8,681 bases of DNA from JAJFTV01 sp964426355. GTDB lineage: Bacteria; Chloroflexota; Anaerolineae; Anaerolineales; Anaerolineaceae. Shown here piece by piece: positions 1 through 6,047 of the stretch. The notes beneath the pieces are model-generated. The model saw only the letters and a program-made list of their open reading frames with translations, was not told the origin of the DNA and did no database searches. The translations under genes and the position numbers were made by a program. How positions within the stretch are numbered: the first letter of the stretch is position 1; the number at the start of each line of letters is the position of its first letter. Location of the stretch: assembly GCA_964426355.1 (NCBI GenBank), contig CAYRRA010000183.1, positions 1 through 8,681 on the forward strand, in the 5' to 3' direction.

Positions 1-1
1 G

Positions 2-1801
2 CTGGGGCGGCAGGTGGCATTCACCTACGACGCCAACGGTAGCCTGCTTTCCAGCACCAGGGCGGATGGGCACACCATCTTGTACCAGTACGATGCCCTG
101 GGGCGGCTGACCCGGGTGGATTATCCCGACGGAAATTCGGAGGTGTGGGAATACGACGCCGGGGGCAGGGTGACGGGCAGCCGTTACGGGGACTGGCAGG
201 CGCAGTACACCCGCGACGCCCTGGGACGGGTGCTGGTCACCGACCTGGCGGAGGAGGGGGTGCAGGTGGCTTATGCGTATGACCCCCTCGGCAACCGGGT
301 GGAGATCGATGTGACCCGCGGCAGCGACCGGCTTTACGCGGCGCGGTACGTTTATGACGCCGCCAACCGCCTGAGCGAAGCCAGCGATGCCCTGAGCGGG
401 TATTCTGTCGCATACCAGTATTACGACAACAATACGCTTGCCGCCATTCTCCATTTCTCCGGCGTCCGGGCGAATTTCATGTACGATGCCGCCGGGCGCA
501 TCACCACCCTGGAATACCTGGACGGCGATGGGCAGGTGCAGGAAACGGTGGCGCATGCCTACGACGCGGCAGGTAACCTCATCCGCCGGTCGCAGGATGG
601 CATGGATACCCTGGTCATCGCCTGCGAGTACGATGCCCTCAACCGCCTGGTGAGCGAGGAGCGTGACGGGGCGCGGGTGGAATACGCCTATGACGCGGCG
701 GGCAACCGCACCGCCATGACCACGCTCCAGGAGACGCTGTCGTACACCTACGACGCCGCCGACCAGCTGCTCAACGCGGGGAGCGCCACGTTCACCTACG
801 ACGCCAACGGCAACCAGGTCGCGCGCACGGATGCATCCGGGACACATACACTTGCCTATGACGACCGCAACCTGCTTGTCGAAATCACCAACCCGGCTGG
901 CGAGAGCACCACCTATGCCTATGACGCCTACGGGCTGCTGGTTGCCGCCAAGGATGGAAGCGGGACGCAGCGCACGCTGCGCGATGGGTACCTGGAATTG
1001 CTCACGGGCACGGAGGACTTCGGCGAGGGCCTGGCGTACCTGTGGGGCGTGGGGCAGCGGGTATTCGACCGCCCGCTTGGCAGCGCGGATACTGAGGCGG
1101 TTACCGGCTACCTGGGCGACGGGTTGGGGAATGTGGCTTACATCGCCGATGGGACAGGTACGCTGACCGCCGCCGTTGCGCAGGACGCCTTTGGTCGTTT
1201 GCTGGAGCCGTCCGGTGAAGAAACCTCAATTCTCTTCCAGGGGATGCTGGGGGTCGAAACAGTGTCTGCGCTGGATGGGATTTACCTTATGGGACACCGC
1301 TATTATGACGCCGCCACCGGGCGATTCCTGACGCGCGACCCGCTGCCCGGGCAGGCTGCCCAGCCACAGACGTTGAACCGCTATGCCTATGCCCTGGCGA
1401 ACCCGCTGCGCTACGTGGACCCGTGGGGATTGAGCCCGAGCGAAGCAATGAAAGAATGGCTGCAGGCGTATTTCCAGACGATGGGCTACGACCTCAGCCA
1501 GGTGCGAGTCTCCACTTCCGGCGGCAGGTACGGATTGGCGGTTGTCCAGATGGGAGCCGAAGCCTTTACGATTGGCTCGCAGGAAATTTTATCTGACCCG
1601 AACGCCGAGGTCATCGTGCATGAAGTGCCTCATCAAATATCAGGAATGGATCAGGTTGCAGGACAGGCATCACAGGGCATTGATAGCATAAATGATGGTG
1701 ATATGATGTGGGATATGGGGCGGATTAGAATTTCTCTAGACTTGGGCTCACAATTTGGTACCGGCAGTGGCACCAGTATCCAGGTGAATGTGTCACCATA
1801 A
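2..1801 (+). CDS. RHS/YD-repeat protein with RHS-core and variable C-terminal tip (5' end outside window)
   Basis: The frame is open to the left edge: codons before the GTG at 14 read L-G-R-Q and continue a YD repeat, so that GTG is not the start and the gene is 5'-truncated by the window. About 14 YD-type units (YDALGRL, YDAAGNR, YDANGNQ and similar) run to about 940. The RHS-associated core follows, with the typical GHRYYDAATGRF stretch (from 1292), a DPLPG (1337) and the terminal DPWG (1418-1429). Known members fold the YD repeats and core into a closed shell around their own C-terminal domain, and many act as secreted or surface toxins or in adhesion. After DPWG comes a variable tip of about 124 residues, described separately. 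Stop TAA is at 1799-1801. The delivery route is unknown because the N-terminus is missing. No neighbour in the window looks like a secretion component. RHS identity is very secure; toxin function is inference. Confidence 0.95.
   Translation: MGRQVAFTYDANGSLLSSTRADGHTILYQYDALGRLTRVDYPDGNSEVWEYDAGGRVTGSRYGDWQAQYTRDALGRVLVTDLAEEGVQVAYAYDPLGNRVEIDVTRGSDRLYAARYVYDAANRLSEASDALSGYSVAYQYYDNNTLAAILHFSGVRANFMYDAAGRITTLEYLDGDGQVQETVAHAYDAAGNLIRRSQDGMDTLVIACEYDALNRLVSEERDGARVEYAYDAAGNRTAMTTLQETLSYTYDAADQLLNAGSATFTYDANGNQVARTDASGTHTLAYDDRNLLVEITNPAGESTTYAYDAYGLLVAAKDGSGTQRTLRDGYLELLTGTEDFGEGLAYLWGVGQRVFDRPLGSADTEAVTGYLGDGLGNVAYIADGTGTLTAAVAQDAFGRLLEPSGEETSILFQGMLGVETVSALDGIYLMGHRYYDAATGRFLTRDPLPGQAAQPQTLNRYAYALANPLRYVDPWGLSPSEAMKEWLQAYFQTMGYDLSQVRVSTSGGRYGLAVVQMGAEAFTIGSQEILSDPNAEVIVHEVPHQISGMDQVAGQASQGIDSINDGDMMWDMGRIRISLDLGSQFGTGSGTSIQVNVSP
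20..940 (+). repeat. Coding array of YD repeats
   Basis: The translated region contains roughly 14 degenerate units of about 20-23 residues centred on YDAxGR/N. The repetition is visible at DNA level: the 20-mer at 20-39 recurs exactly at 791-810, and shorter words such as tacgacgcc and tatgacgcc recur throughout. These units are the beta-strand modules of the RHS shell. Exact DNA repeats of this kind can support recombination between units or between paralogous RHS genes. Confidence 0.85.
1430..1798 (+). other. RHS C-terminal tip domain, DUF4157-like with HExxH motif
   Basis: This is the segment after the DPWG core terminus, about 123 residues, where polymorphic RHS proteins carry their exchangeable effector. 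It contains GAEAFTIGSQEIL followed by EVIVHEVPHQ; HEVPH (1619-1633) matches the zincin pattern HExxH. The arrangement 'G-A-x-A-F-T-x-G-x-x-I, short spacer, hydrophobic-H-E-x-x-H-Q' is how DUF4157 putative metallopeptidase domains read from memory, so a protease-like tip is proposed. Two cautions apply: proline inside HExxH is unusual, and no clear third zinc ligand is visible in the remaining residues, which are Gly/Ser/Asp-rich (SGMDQVAGQASQGIDS). Base composition falls to about 52% G+C here, against about 68% just upstream. It could be an inactive or structural derivative. Confidence 0.55.
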
Positions 1802-1858
1802 ATCAGCAGCGGGTCAACGCCACCCATCTGCGGGTTCTTCGCCCCTGCAGCCGTTCCT

Positions 1859-1930
1859 GGGCAGTGATAACGTGTGAAACCCATTCTCATGGTTCTCTGT
1901 AAGCTGTTCCGAAGCAGGGCATCACTGCCC
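1859..1930. repeat. 10-bp inverted repeat in the convergent intergenic gap
   Basis: gggcagtgat (1859-1868) is exactly complementary in inverted orientation to atcactgccc (1921-1930), with 52 nt between the arms. A smaller hairpin, gggca-tcac-tgccc (1917-1930), shares the right arm, so the two structures are mutually exclusive. The repeat lies between the RHS stop (1801) and the recO stop (1964), where a bidirectional terminator would be expected, but no T-tract follows either arm. A remnant of an inserted or recombined segment is an alternative. Nothing else is recognised in this 162-nt gap, and no plausible gene fits. Confidence 0.35.
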
Positions 1931-1963
1931 CCCTGTCCGGGAGGTTGATCTGCGACTTTCAGC

Positions 1964-2725
1964 TCAATAATCCTCGCGCACCTCGCGCAAGAAACGCGGC
2001 GAATTTAGATTGCGCTCCAACAAGTAGGTCAGGTAAAAATTGAGCAGCCCCTCCAGTTCGGCACGCACATGCGCTGGGATGGGCAAACGCAGCGCCTGGC
2101 GGTATGTGCTGCGCTGAAGATGACGCAGATGGCGCAGCGCAAGCACGGTGACGGGACGGCTGGCATTCGCCAGCCCGCAGTTGGGGCAGCGCACACCACC
2201 CTGCAAAGCAGAAAAATGCTGGTCAGACGGACCGATCTCCTTACCGCACTCCACACAAGTAACCAGGTTGGGTCGGAAACCCAGTAGATCGAGCAAGCGC
2301 ACCTCGAAGTATCGCACCGCCAGAAAGGGGTCTTCTTCCGTCGAGACGCGGTTGAGTGTATCCGCAAGCAGTTGATACAACCCGCTGTTCTGACCCTCCT
2401 CATACGTGAAGCGGTCCAATAGCTCAACCACGTAAGATGCATAAGCGGTGCGCAGCAGGCTCTCACGCAGCGGCTCGTATGCCTCCTGCATCTCAGCCTG
2501 CGTCACAATCCAGACATCGCGTCCCTGCGATAGCAACAAGACCGTTCGTGAGAACGGCTCGATGTGACCTGCCTTGCGGGAACGCATCTTGCGCGCTCCC
2601 TTAGCCACGGCACGCAGTTTACCCAATTCGCGGGTGAAGAGTACAAGCAAACGATCTGCTTCCCCCCAATCGGCATGGCGCAGGACAACCGCCTCAACTC
2701 GCTGGCTTCTAAACCCTTTTGCCAT
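1964..2725 (-). CDS. recO: DNA repair protein RecO
   Basis: RecO is a recombination mediator that works with RecR (and RecF) in the cytoplasm to load RecA onto SSB-coated single-stranded DNA and to anneal strands. The 253-residue product has the usual family length. Residues 1-80 match the N-terminal OB fold (VEAVVLRHADWGEADRLL, then a basic KGARKMRSRKAG loop). A helical domain follows, with the characteristic VRYFEVRLLDLLGFRPNL (about 137-154) leading into a four-cysteine zinc knuckle at C157, C160, C180 and C183 (CVEC and CPNC). ATG at 2725 is preceded by a purine-rich GGATGAGG whose spacing is short. The gene starts 17 nt after the cdd stop and is last in the glmU-led block, converging on the RHS gene. 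Confidence 0.95.
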   Translation of the reverse strand: MAKGFRSQRVEAVVLRHADWGEADRLLVLFTRELGKLRAVAKGARKMRSRKAGHIEPFSRTVLLLSQGRDVWIVTQAEMQEAYEPLRESLLRTAYASYVVELLDRFTYEEGQNSGLYQLLADTLNRVSTEEDPFLAVRYFEVRLLDLLGFRPNLVTCVECGKEIGPSDQHFSALQGGVRCPNCGLANASRPVTVLALRHLRHLQRSTYRQALRLPIPAHVRAELEGLLNFYLTYLLERNLNSPRFLREVREDY

Positions 2726-2742
2726 GCCTCATCCAATTTAAA

Positions 2743-3174
2743 TTAGAACTTGAGTGGATCAATCCCAAGTTTATCGGGCGTAAACGCATCCGGCAAAATA
2801 TCGCCAACGGTCGTTTCACCCACTATTTCAGCGTTCTTGTTCACCAGGAGCAGAACGATGTGCAAACCGAACTCCGCCAATACCTGGCGGCACATACCGC
2901 ACGGCAAACCGCCCTCTTCGCCAGCAACCGCCATTGCCACAAAAGCACGTTCGCCATCGGAGACCGCGTTGAAAATTGCCACGCGTTCTGCGCATACAGT
3001 TGCACCGTAGGAAGCGTTTTCGATATTCAACCCTTCATAAATCTTGCCCGATTTTGTCAGTAAAGCAGCACCGACAAAGTATTTTGAATAGGGGGCATAA
3101 GCCCGCTTGCGCGCACGCACAGAGGCATCAGCAAGTTTTTGTTTGGTTGCATCATCCAGCATTGTTTTTTCCAT
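2743..3174 (-). CDS. cdd: Cytidine deaminase
   Basis: This enzyme hydrolytically deaminates cytidine and deoxycytidine to uridine and deoxyuridine in pyrimidine salvage. The 143-residue product is the size of the small homotetrameric class. Residues seen: PYSKYFVGAAL (28-38) near the N-terminus, the substrate-contacting N50-x-E52-N53 segment, the zinc/catalytic motif C61-A-E63 (E63 the proton shuttle) and PCGMCRQ with C92 and C95 as the other two zinc ligands. All catalytic positions are intact. The start at 3174 is preferred over the Met at codon 5 because AGGAG lies 7 nt upstream of the former and nothing comparable precedes the latter. The first 23 nt overlap the 3' end of the CBS-domain gene, indicating translational coupling. 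cdd next to recO is a common bacterial pairing. Confidence 0.96.
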   Translation of the reverse strand: MEKTMLDDATKQKLADASVRARKRAYAPYSKYFVGAALLTKSGKIYEGLNIENASYGATVCAERVAIFNAVSDGERAFVAMAVAGEEGGLPCGMCRQVLAEFGLHIVLLLVNKNAEIVGETTVGDILPDAFTPDKLGIDPLKF

Positions 3175-4432
3175 TCTCTTTCTCCTGTTCTTTTTCCTGA
3201 CGAACCGCCCTCACCAGGCGGATTCTTCTACCAATCACTTTTTCAACGGTCAACAACCAATCACCCAGTTCTACCTTTTCCCCCTCCATCGGAACGCGCC
3301 CCACCTGACCGTAAATATACCCGCCCAGCGTGTCGGCTATATCTCGCGTCAAATGGGTGCCCATGATTTCATTGAAATCATCAATGTCGATCCTGCCGTG
3401 GAACACCACCTCGTTATCATTTACCGGCTGATAGAGCAGTTCTTCGCTCTGGTCATATTCATCTCGGATTTCGCCGACGATTTCTTCCACAATATCTTCC
3501 AATGAAACCAGCCCCGCCATACCGCCGTACTCATCGACCACCACAGCAATATGAACACCACGCGCTTGCATTTCGCGCAGCAGTTCATCCACCTTCTTGG
3601 CTTCCGGGACAAAATAAGCGTCGCGCAGCAGTTTATTGATGGGCGTATTCTCATCTATGTCCAGGTGTGAACGCAGCAGGTCTTTTGCGTACAACAAACC
3701 AACCACATTGTCGATGACTTCCTCATACACCGGAATGCGCGAATGCCCGGTGTTAACAAAGGAAGGGATGGCGTCTTTCACCGGCGTGCTGGCTTCCAGA
3801 GCTACCACATCAATGCGCGGCACCATGATCTCGCGGCAAAGCGTATCGCTGAACTGGAAGATCGAATAGATCATTTGGCGCTCTTCCTGCTCAAGCGTCC
3901 CTTCTGGCTGCCCTACCTCAACCCAATTCTTTAATTCATCTTCGATGGTCGCAGGAAGTGAACGAGCTGAATTGTTGGATGATTGGAATAATGCGCTCCC
4001 TAACCAGGCAAAGGGTCGGTATAAAAAGTAAAACATTTCACCCAAAGGTGTCAAACGAACCGCCCAACCCTGGCTATCGCGCAAAATGATTCGCTCAATA
4101 ATCATTTCAAGCAGAAATAGAAATAATGCTGCTAACAACACTACCCCAAGGGTGTACCAAAAGTTCAGGAATATCTGGCTAAACCACTGAGAAAGTATCC
4201 ATAATGCAGAAGCTGCCAGCAGCAAATGATTGATCACCCAGGCTGCGCCAAGGGTGATGTCAAAATATGGTTTCTCCAGTAAATTAATGGTACGGTCAAC
4301 TGCCTCCGGTGACTGCTCTCGCAAATGAAACAAGCCGGAAACACGGGCATACTTCCGGCTGGCATTGACCATCAACAGACTCATATCGAACAACAACAAA
4401 ATGAAAAAGACATAACCAGAATAGCTACTCAC
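3152..4432 (-). CDS. CBS-pair, CorC/HlyC-type membrane protein with divergent DUF21-like N-terminus
   Basis: The domain order is that of CNNM/CorC ('hemolysin-like') proteins, which are linked to Mg2+ or Co2+ transport. Membrane segments lie at about residues 7-24, 60-82 and 88-116. A CBS pair spans about 200-325: EIMVPRIDVVAL (201-212), GHSRIPVYEEVIDNVVGLLY (229-248), and VVVDEYGGMAGLVSLEDIVEEIVGEI, which starts at 297. A C-terminal CorC_HlyC (FAD-binding-like) domain covers about 335-410, including DTLGGYIYGQVGRVP. The tail is charged (KEQEKENGK). The N-terminus keeps the hydrophobic pattern of DUF21, but the usual Ser-Ala-Ser-Glu-Thr-Ala segment is not recognisable. The start is a GTG (4430-4432) that overlaps the glmU stop by 8 nt, with AAGGG upstream. 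Family assignment is firm; substrate is not. Confidence 0.9.
   Translation of the reverse strand: MSSYSGYVFFILLLFDMSLLMVNASRKYARVSGLFHLREQSPEAVDRTINLLEKPYFDITLGAAWVINHLLLAASALWILSQWFSQIFLNFWYTLGVVLLAALFLFLLEMIIERIILRDSQGWAVRLTPLGEMFYFLYRPFAWLGSALFQSSNNSARSLPATIEDELKNWVEVGQPEGTLEQEERQMIYSIFQFSDTLCREIMVPRIDVVALEASTPVKDAIPSFVNTGHSRIPVYEEVIDNVVGLLYAKDLLRSHLDIDENTPINKLLRDAYFVPEAKKVDELLREMQARGVHIAVVVDEYGGMAGLVSLEDIVEEIVGEIRDEYDQSEELLYQPVNDNEVVFHGRIDIDDFNEIMGTHLTRDIADTLGGYIYGQVGRVPMEGEKVELGDWLLTVEKVIGRRIRLVRAVRQEKEQEKENGKNNAG
3182..3186 (-). promoter_or_regulatory. Shine-Dalgarno site of cdd, inside the upstream gene
   Basis: AGGAG on the minus strand is separated by 7 nt from the ATG at 3172-3174. 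It lies within the Lys/Glu-rich 3' end of the CBS-domain coding region, so ribosomes finishing that gene pass directly over the cdd initiation site. It decides the cdd start in favour of codon 1 rather than the in-frame Met at codon 5. Confidence 0.7.
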
Positions 4433-5774
4433 TTTTTCCCTTCTTGATTAACGGACGCGCAGGCACCCCCACAACCGTGGTATGGGCGGGCACATCGTGG
4501 GTCACCACGGCACCCGCGCCGGTATGCGCCCCTTCTCCCAGGTTTAACGGCGCCACCAGCATGGTGTCACTGCCGATAAACACATTATCTCCAATTACCG
4601 TTTTATGCTTTTTTTCACCATCGAAATTACAGGTGATCGTCCCTGCGCCGATATTCACATTCGATCCAATCTGGGCATCACCGATGTATGAAAAATGACC
4701 CATCTTGGTTCCCTGACCGAGATAGGAATTTTTTACCTCGCCAAAGTTCCCCATGTGCACGCCATCTGCCAGGTGAGCCCCTTTGCGAAGATGCCCAAAC
4801 GGTCCAATCTCCACATGATTTTCAAGCACTGCCCTTTCCAGTACCGAACTGAACACAGTGCAGCCGTCACCAACCTGTGTGTCTTCCAGGAGGGAGTTTG
4901 GTCCAATATGGCTTTCGCGACCTATCCGCGTCCTGCCGCGCAAATGCGTGTTGGGATAAATGATCGTATCCTGCCCAATCTCCACTCCGGGTTCGATATA
5001 TGTCGTATCCGGGTCGATCAAAGTTACCCCGGCAATCATCCAACCGGTATTGATGCGTTTTCGCATGATTTTTTCCGCATCTGCCAGGTCTGCGCGCGTG
5101 TTAATGCCAATCGCTTCGGTTTCATCGGAAAGTGTATACACCTGCGCAGTTTTTCCATCCGCAACAGCAATCCCCAGTAAATCGGTGAGGTAATATTCAC
5201 CTTTTGGCGATAATTGAACCCGTTTGAGGGCATCCCACAGCCAGATTGTATCAAAACAATAGATGGCAGCATTCAGTTCTTTAATAGCCAGTTGTTCGGG
5301 CGTTGCCTGTGCTTCCTCAATGATGGCAAGCGCTGCTCCGTTGGCAGAGCGCAGCAACCGCCCAAACCCGCGCGGTTTCTCGCTGTAAATCGTTGCCAGG
5401 GTCATCACGCTACCCTTTTCTTGCTGCAAAACCAGCATCTTCTCAATTGTTTCAGCAGTCACCAGGGGCATATCCGCGCTGACCACCACAAGCTGCCCGG
5501 TCTCACTCAACGATTGTTCCGCCATCATAACGGCATGTGCCGTGCCAAGCTGCGGCGATTGAACCACATAATCTACTTCATCTCCCAGTTCCGCCCGAAT
5601 CAAATCGGCTCCATGTCCAATCACCACAACCGGGCGGTTAGAAGAAATAGCTTGCGCTGTCTCCAGAGAATAGCGGATAAATGGCTTGCCAGCAAGCCGG
5701 TGAAGCACCTTGGGCAATGTAGAACGCATACGCGTCCCCTGACCAGCAGCCAGGATGAGAACAGTGTTCGCCAT
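4425..5774 (-). CDS. glmU: Bifunctional UDP-GlcNAc pyrophosphorylase / glucosamine-1-phosphate N-acetyltransferase GlmU
   Basis: GlmU acetylates glucosamine-1-phosphate with acetyl-CoA and then couples the product to UTP, giving UDP-GlcNAc for peptidoglycan and glycans. The 449-residue product is full length (E. coli has 456). The N-terminal Rossmann-like uridyltransferase domain begins with the nucleotide-binding LAAGQGTRM (8-16) and continues into LPKVLH (20-25). The metal-binding Asp and Asn correspond to D101 (SADMPL) and N225 (GINTRADL). From about 250 a left-handed beta-helix of hexapeptide repeats forms the acetyltransferase. Residues equivalent to E. coli R333, K351, H363, Y366, N377, N386 and K392 are seen as R330, K348, H360, Y363, N374, N383 and K389. 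ATG at 5774 has a strong AAGGAGT (5787-5781) 7 nt upstream. It heads the glmU-CBS-cdd-recO block, downstream of tRNA-Gln. Confidence 0.97.
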   Translation of the reverse strand: MANTVLILAAGQGTRMRSTLPKVLHRLAGKPFIRYSLETAQAISSNRPVVVIGHGADLIRAELGDEVDYVVQSPQLGTAHAVMMAEQSLSETGQLVVVSADMPLVTAETIEKMLVLQQEKGSVMTLATIYSEKPRGFGRLLRSANGAALAIIEEAQATPEQLAIKELNAAIYCFDTIWLWDALKRVQLSPKGEYYLTDLLGIAVADGKTAQVYTLSDETEAIGINTRADLADAEKIMRKRINTGWMIAGVTLIDPDTTYIEPGVEIGQDTIIYPNTHLRGRTRIGRESHIGPNSLLEDTQVGDGCTVFSSVLERAVLENHVEIGPFGHLRKGAHLADGVHMGNFGEVKNSYLGQGTKMGHFSYIGDAQIGSNVNIGAGTITCNFDGEKKHKTVIGDNVFIGSDTMLVAPLNLGEGAHTGAGAVVTHDVPAHTTVVGVPARPLIKKGKSE

Positions 5775-5798
5775 ACAATTACTCCTTTTTTAAACCAG

Positions 5799-5831
5799 AA
5801 ACTTTGCGCCCAGACCGGCTACGCAAAGTTT
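5799..5831 (-). promoter_or_regulatory. Perfect 10-bp hairpin between tRNA-Gln and glmU
   Basis: aaactttgcg (5799-5808) and cgcaaagttt (5822-5831) form a perfect inverted repeat with a 13-nt loop. Read on the minus strand it lies 17 nt after the tRNA and 24 nt before the glmU ATG, ending 11 nt before its ribosome-binding site. After the stem the RNA runs CTGGTTT, so the U-tract is weak. It could be a leaky tRNA terminator, an RNase processing element separating the tRNA from glmU mRNA, or a leader structure. No convincing promoter is visible between it and glmU. Confidence 0.6.
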
Positions 5832-5847
5832 TATAGGTATATATCAG

Positions 5848-5918
5848 ATGGGGCGCCTGGATTCGAACCAGGATCCTCAGTTCCAAAGACTGGTGTGCTG
5901 CCGTTGCACCACGCCCCA
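5848..5918 (-). tRNA. tRNA-Gln (anticodon TTG)
   Basis: The minus strand folds into a complete cloverleaf. Acceptor TGGGGCG pairs perfectly with CGCCCCA. The D arm is GTGC-AACGGCA-GCAC. The anticodon loop is CTTTGGA with TTG at 5886-5884. The four-base variable region is GGAT, and the T arm is CCTGG-TTCGAAT-CCAGG. The UUG anticodon and the T1-A72 end, also found in E. coli tRNA-Gln, identify glutamine. Two oddities: the first anticodon-stem pair (27-43) is C-A, and the discriminator base would be U rather than the G of E. coli tRNA-Gln. CCA is not encoded (the DNA continues TCTGATAT), so it must be added after transcription. Confidence 0.95.
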
Positions 5919-5946
5919 ATGTACCAGCGGTCGCCGGCGTGGGCAT

Positions 5947-5955
5947 ATTCTATCA
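5947..5955 (-). promoter_or_regulatory. Probable extended -10 promoter element for tRNA-Gln
   Basis: On the minus strand TGATAGAAT (5955-5947) fits an extended -10 element (TGn followed by a TATAAT-like hexamer, one mismatch). It ends 28 nt before the tRNA 5' end, giving a start site near 5940 and a short 5' leader. The upstream sequence is A/T-rich, but no good TTGACA-like -35 sits at standard spacing, which an extended -10 can tolerate. The rest of the 5919-6047 gap holds no other recognisable element and no clear terminator for the response-regulator gene. Confidence 0.4.
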
Positions 5956-6047
5956 CAGATGAATAAAATCGCATAGTTTTGTTTTTATTTGTCACCAACA
6001 AACGAATAAATCACCTGAAAGGTAAAAACCCATACCACACAATTGAT

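Noticed and set aside
14..16. GTG as the start of the RHS gene
   Set aside because: In-frame codons upstream (L-G-R-Q) continue the YD repeat without a stop, so the gene starts outside the window.
1..940. CRISPR array or tandem DNA repeat in the periodic region
   Set aside because: The periodicity is explained by coding YD repeats with degenerate third positions and no uniform spacers.
1651..1890. A 79-codon frame on the minus strand, antisense to the RHS tip
   Set aside because: It overlaps the tip coding sequence, has no clear ribosome-binding site, and its Pro/Cys-rich composition looks like a shadow of the real gene, so it is not accepted as an immunity gene.
5214..5966. A 250-codon plus-strand frame across the glmU 5' end and the tRNA
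   Set aside because: It reads antisense through a well-supported glmU and the tRNA gene and has no recognisable domain; a chance open frame.
5980..6000. Small hairpin (tttgt / acaaa) near the 3' side of the response-regulator gene
   Set aside because: The 5-bp A/T stem has no following T-tract on the minus strand and is too weak to call a terminator.
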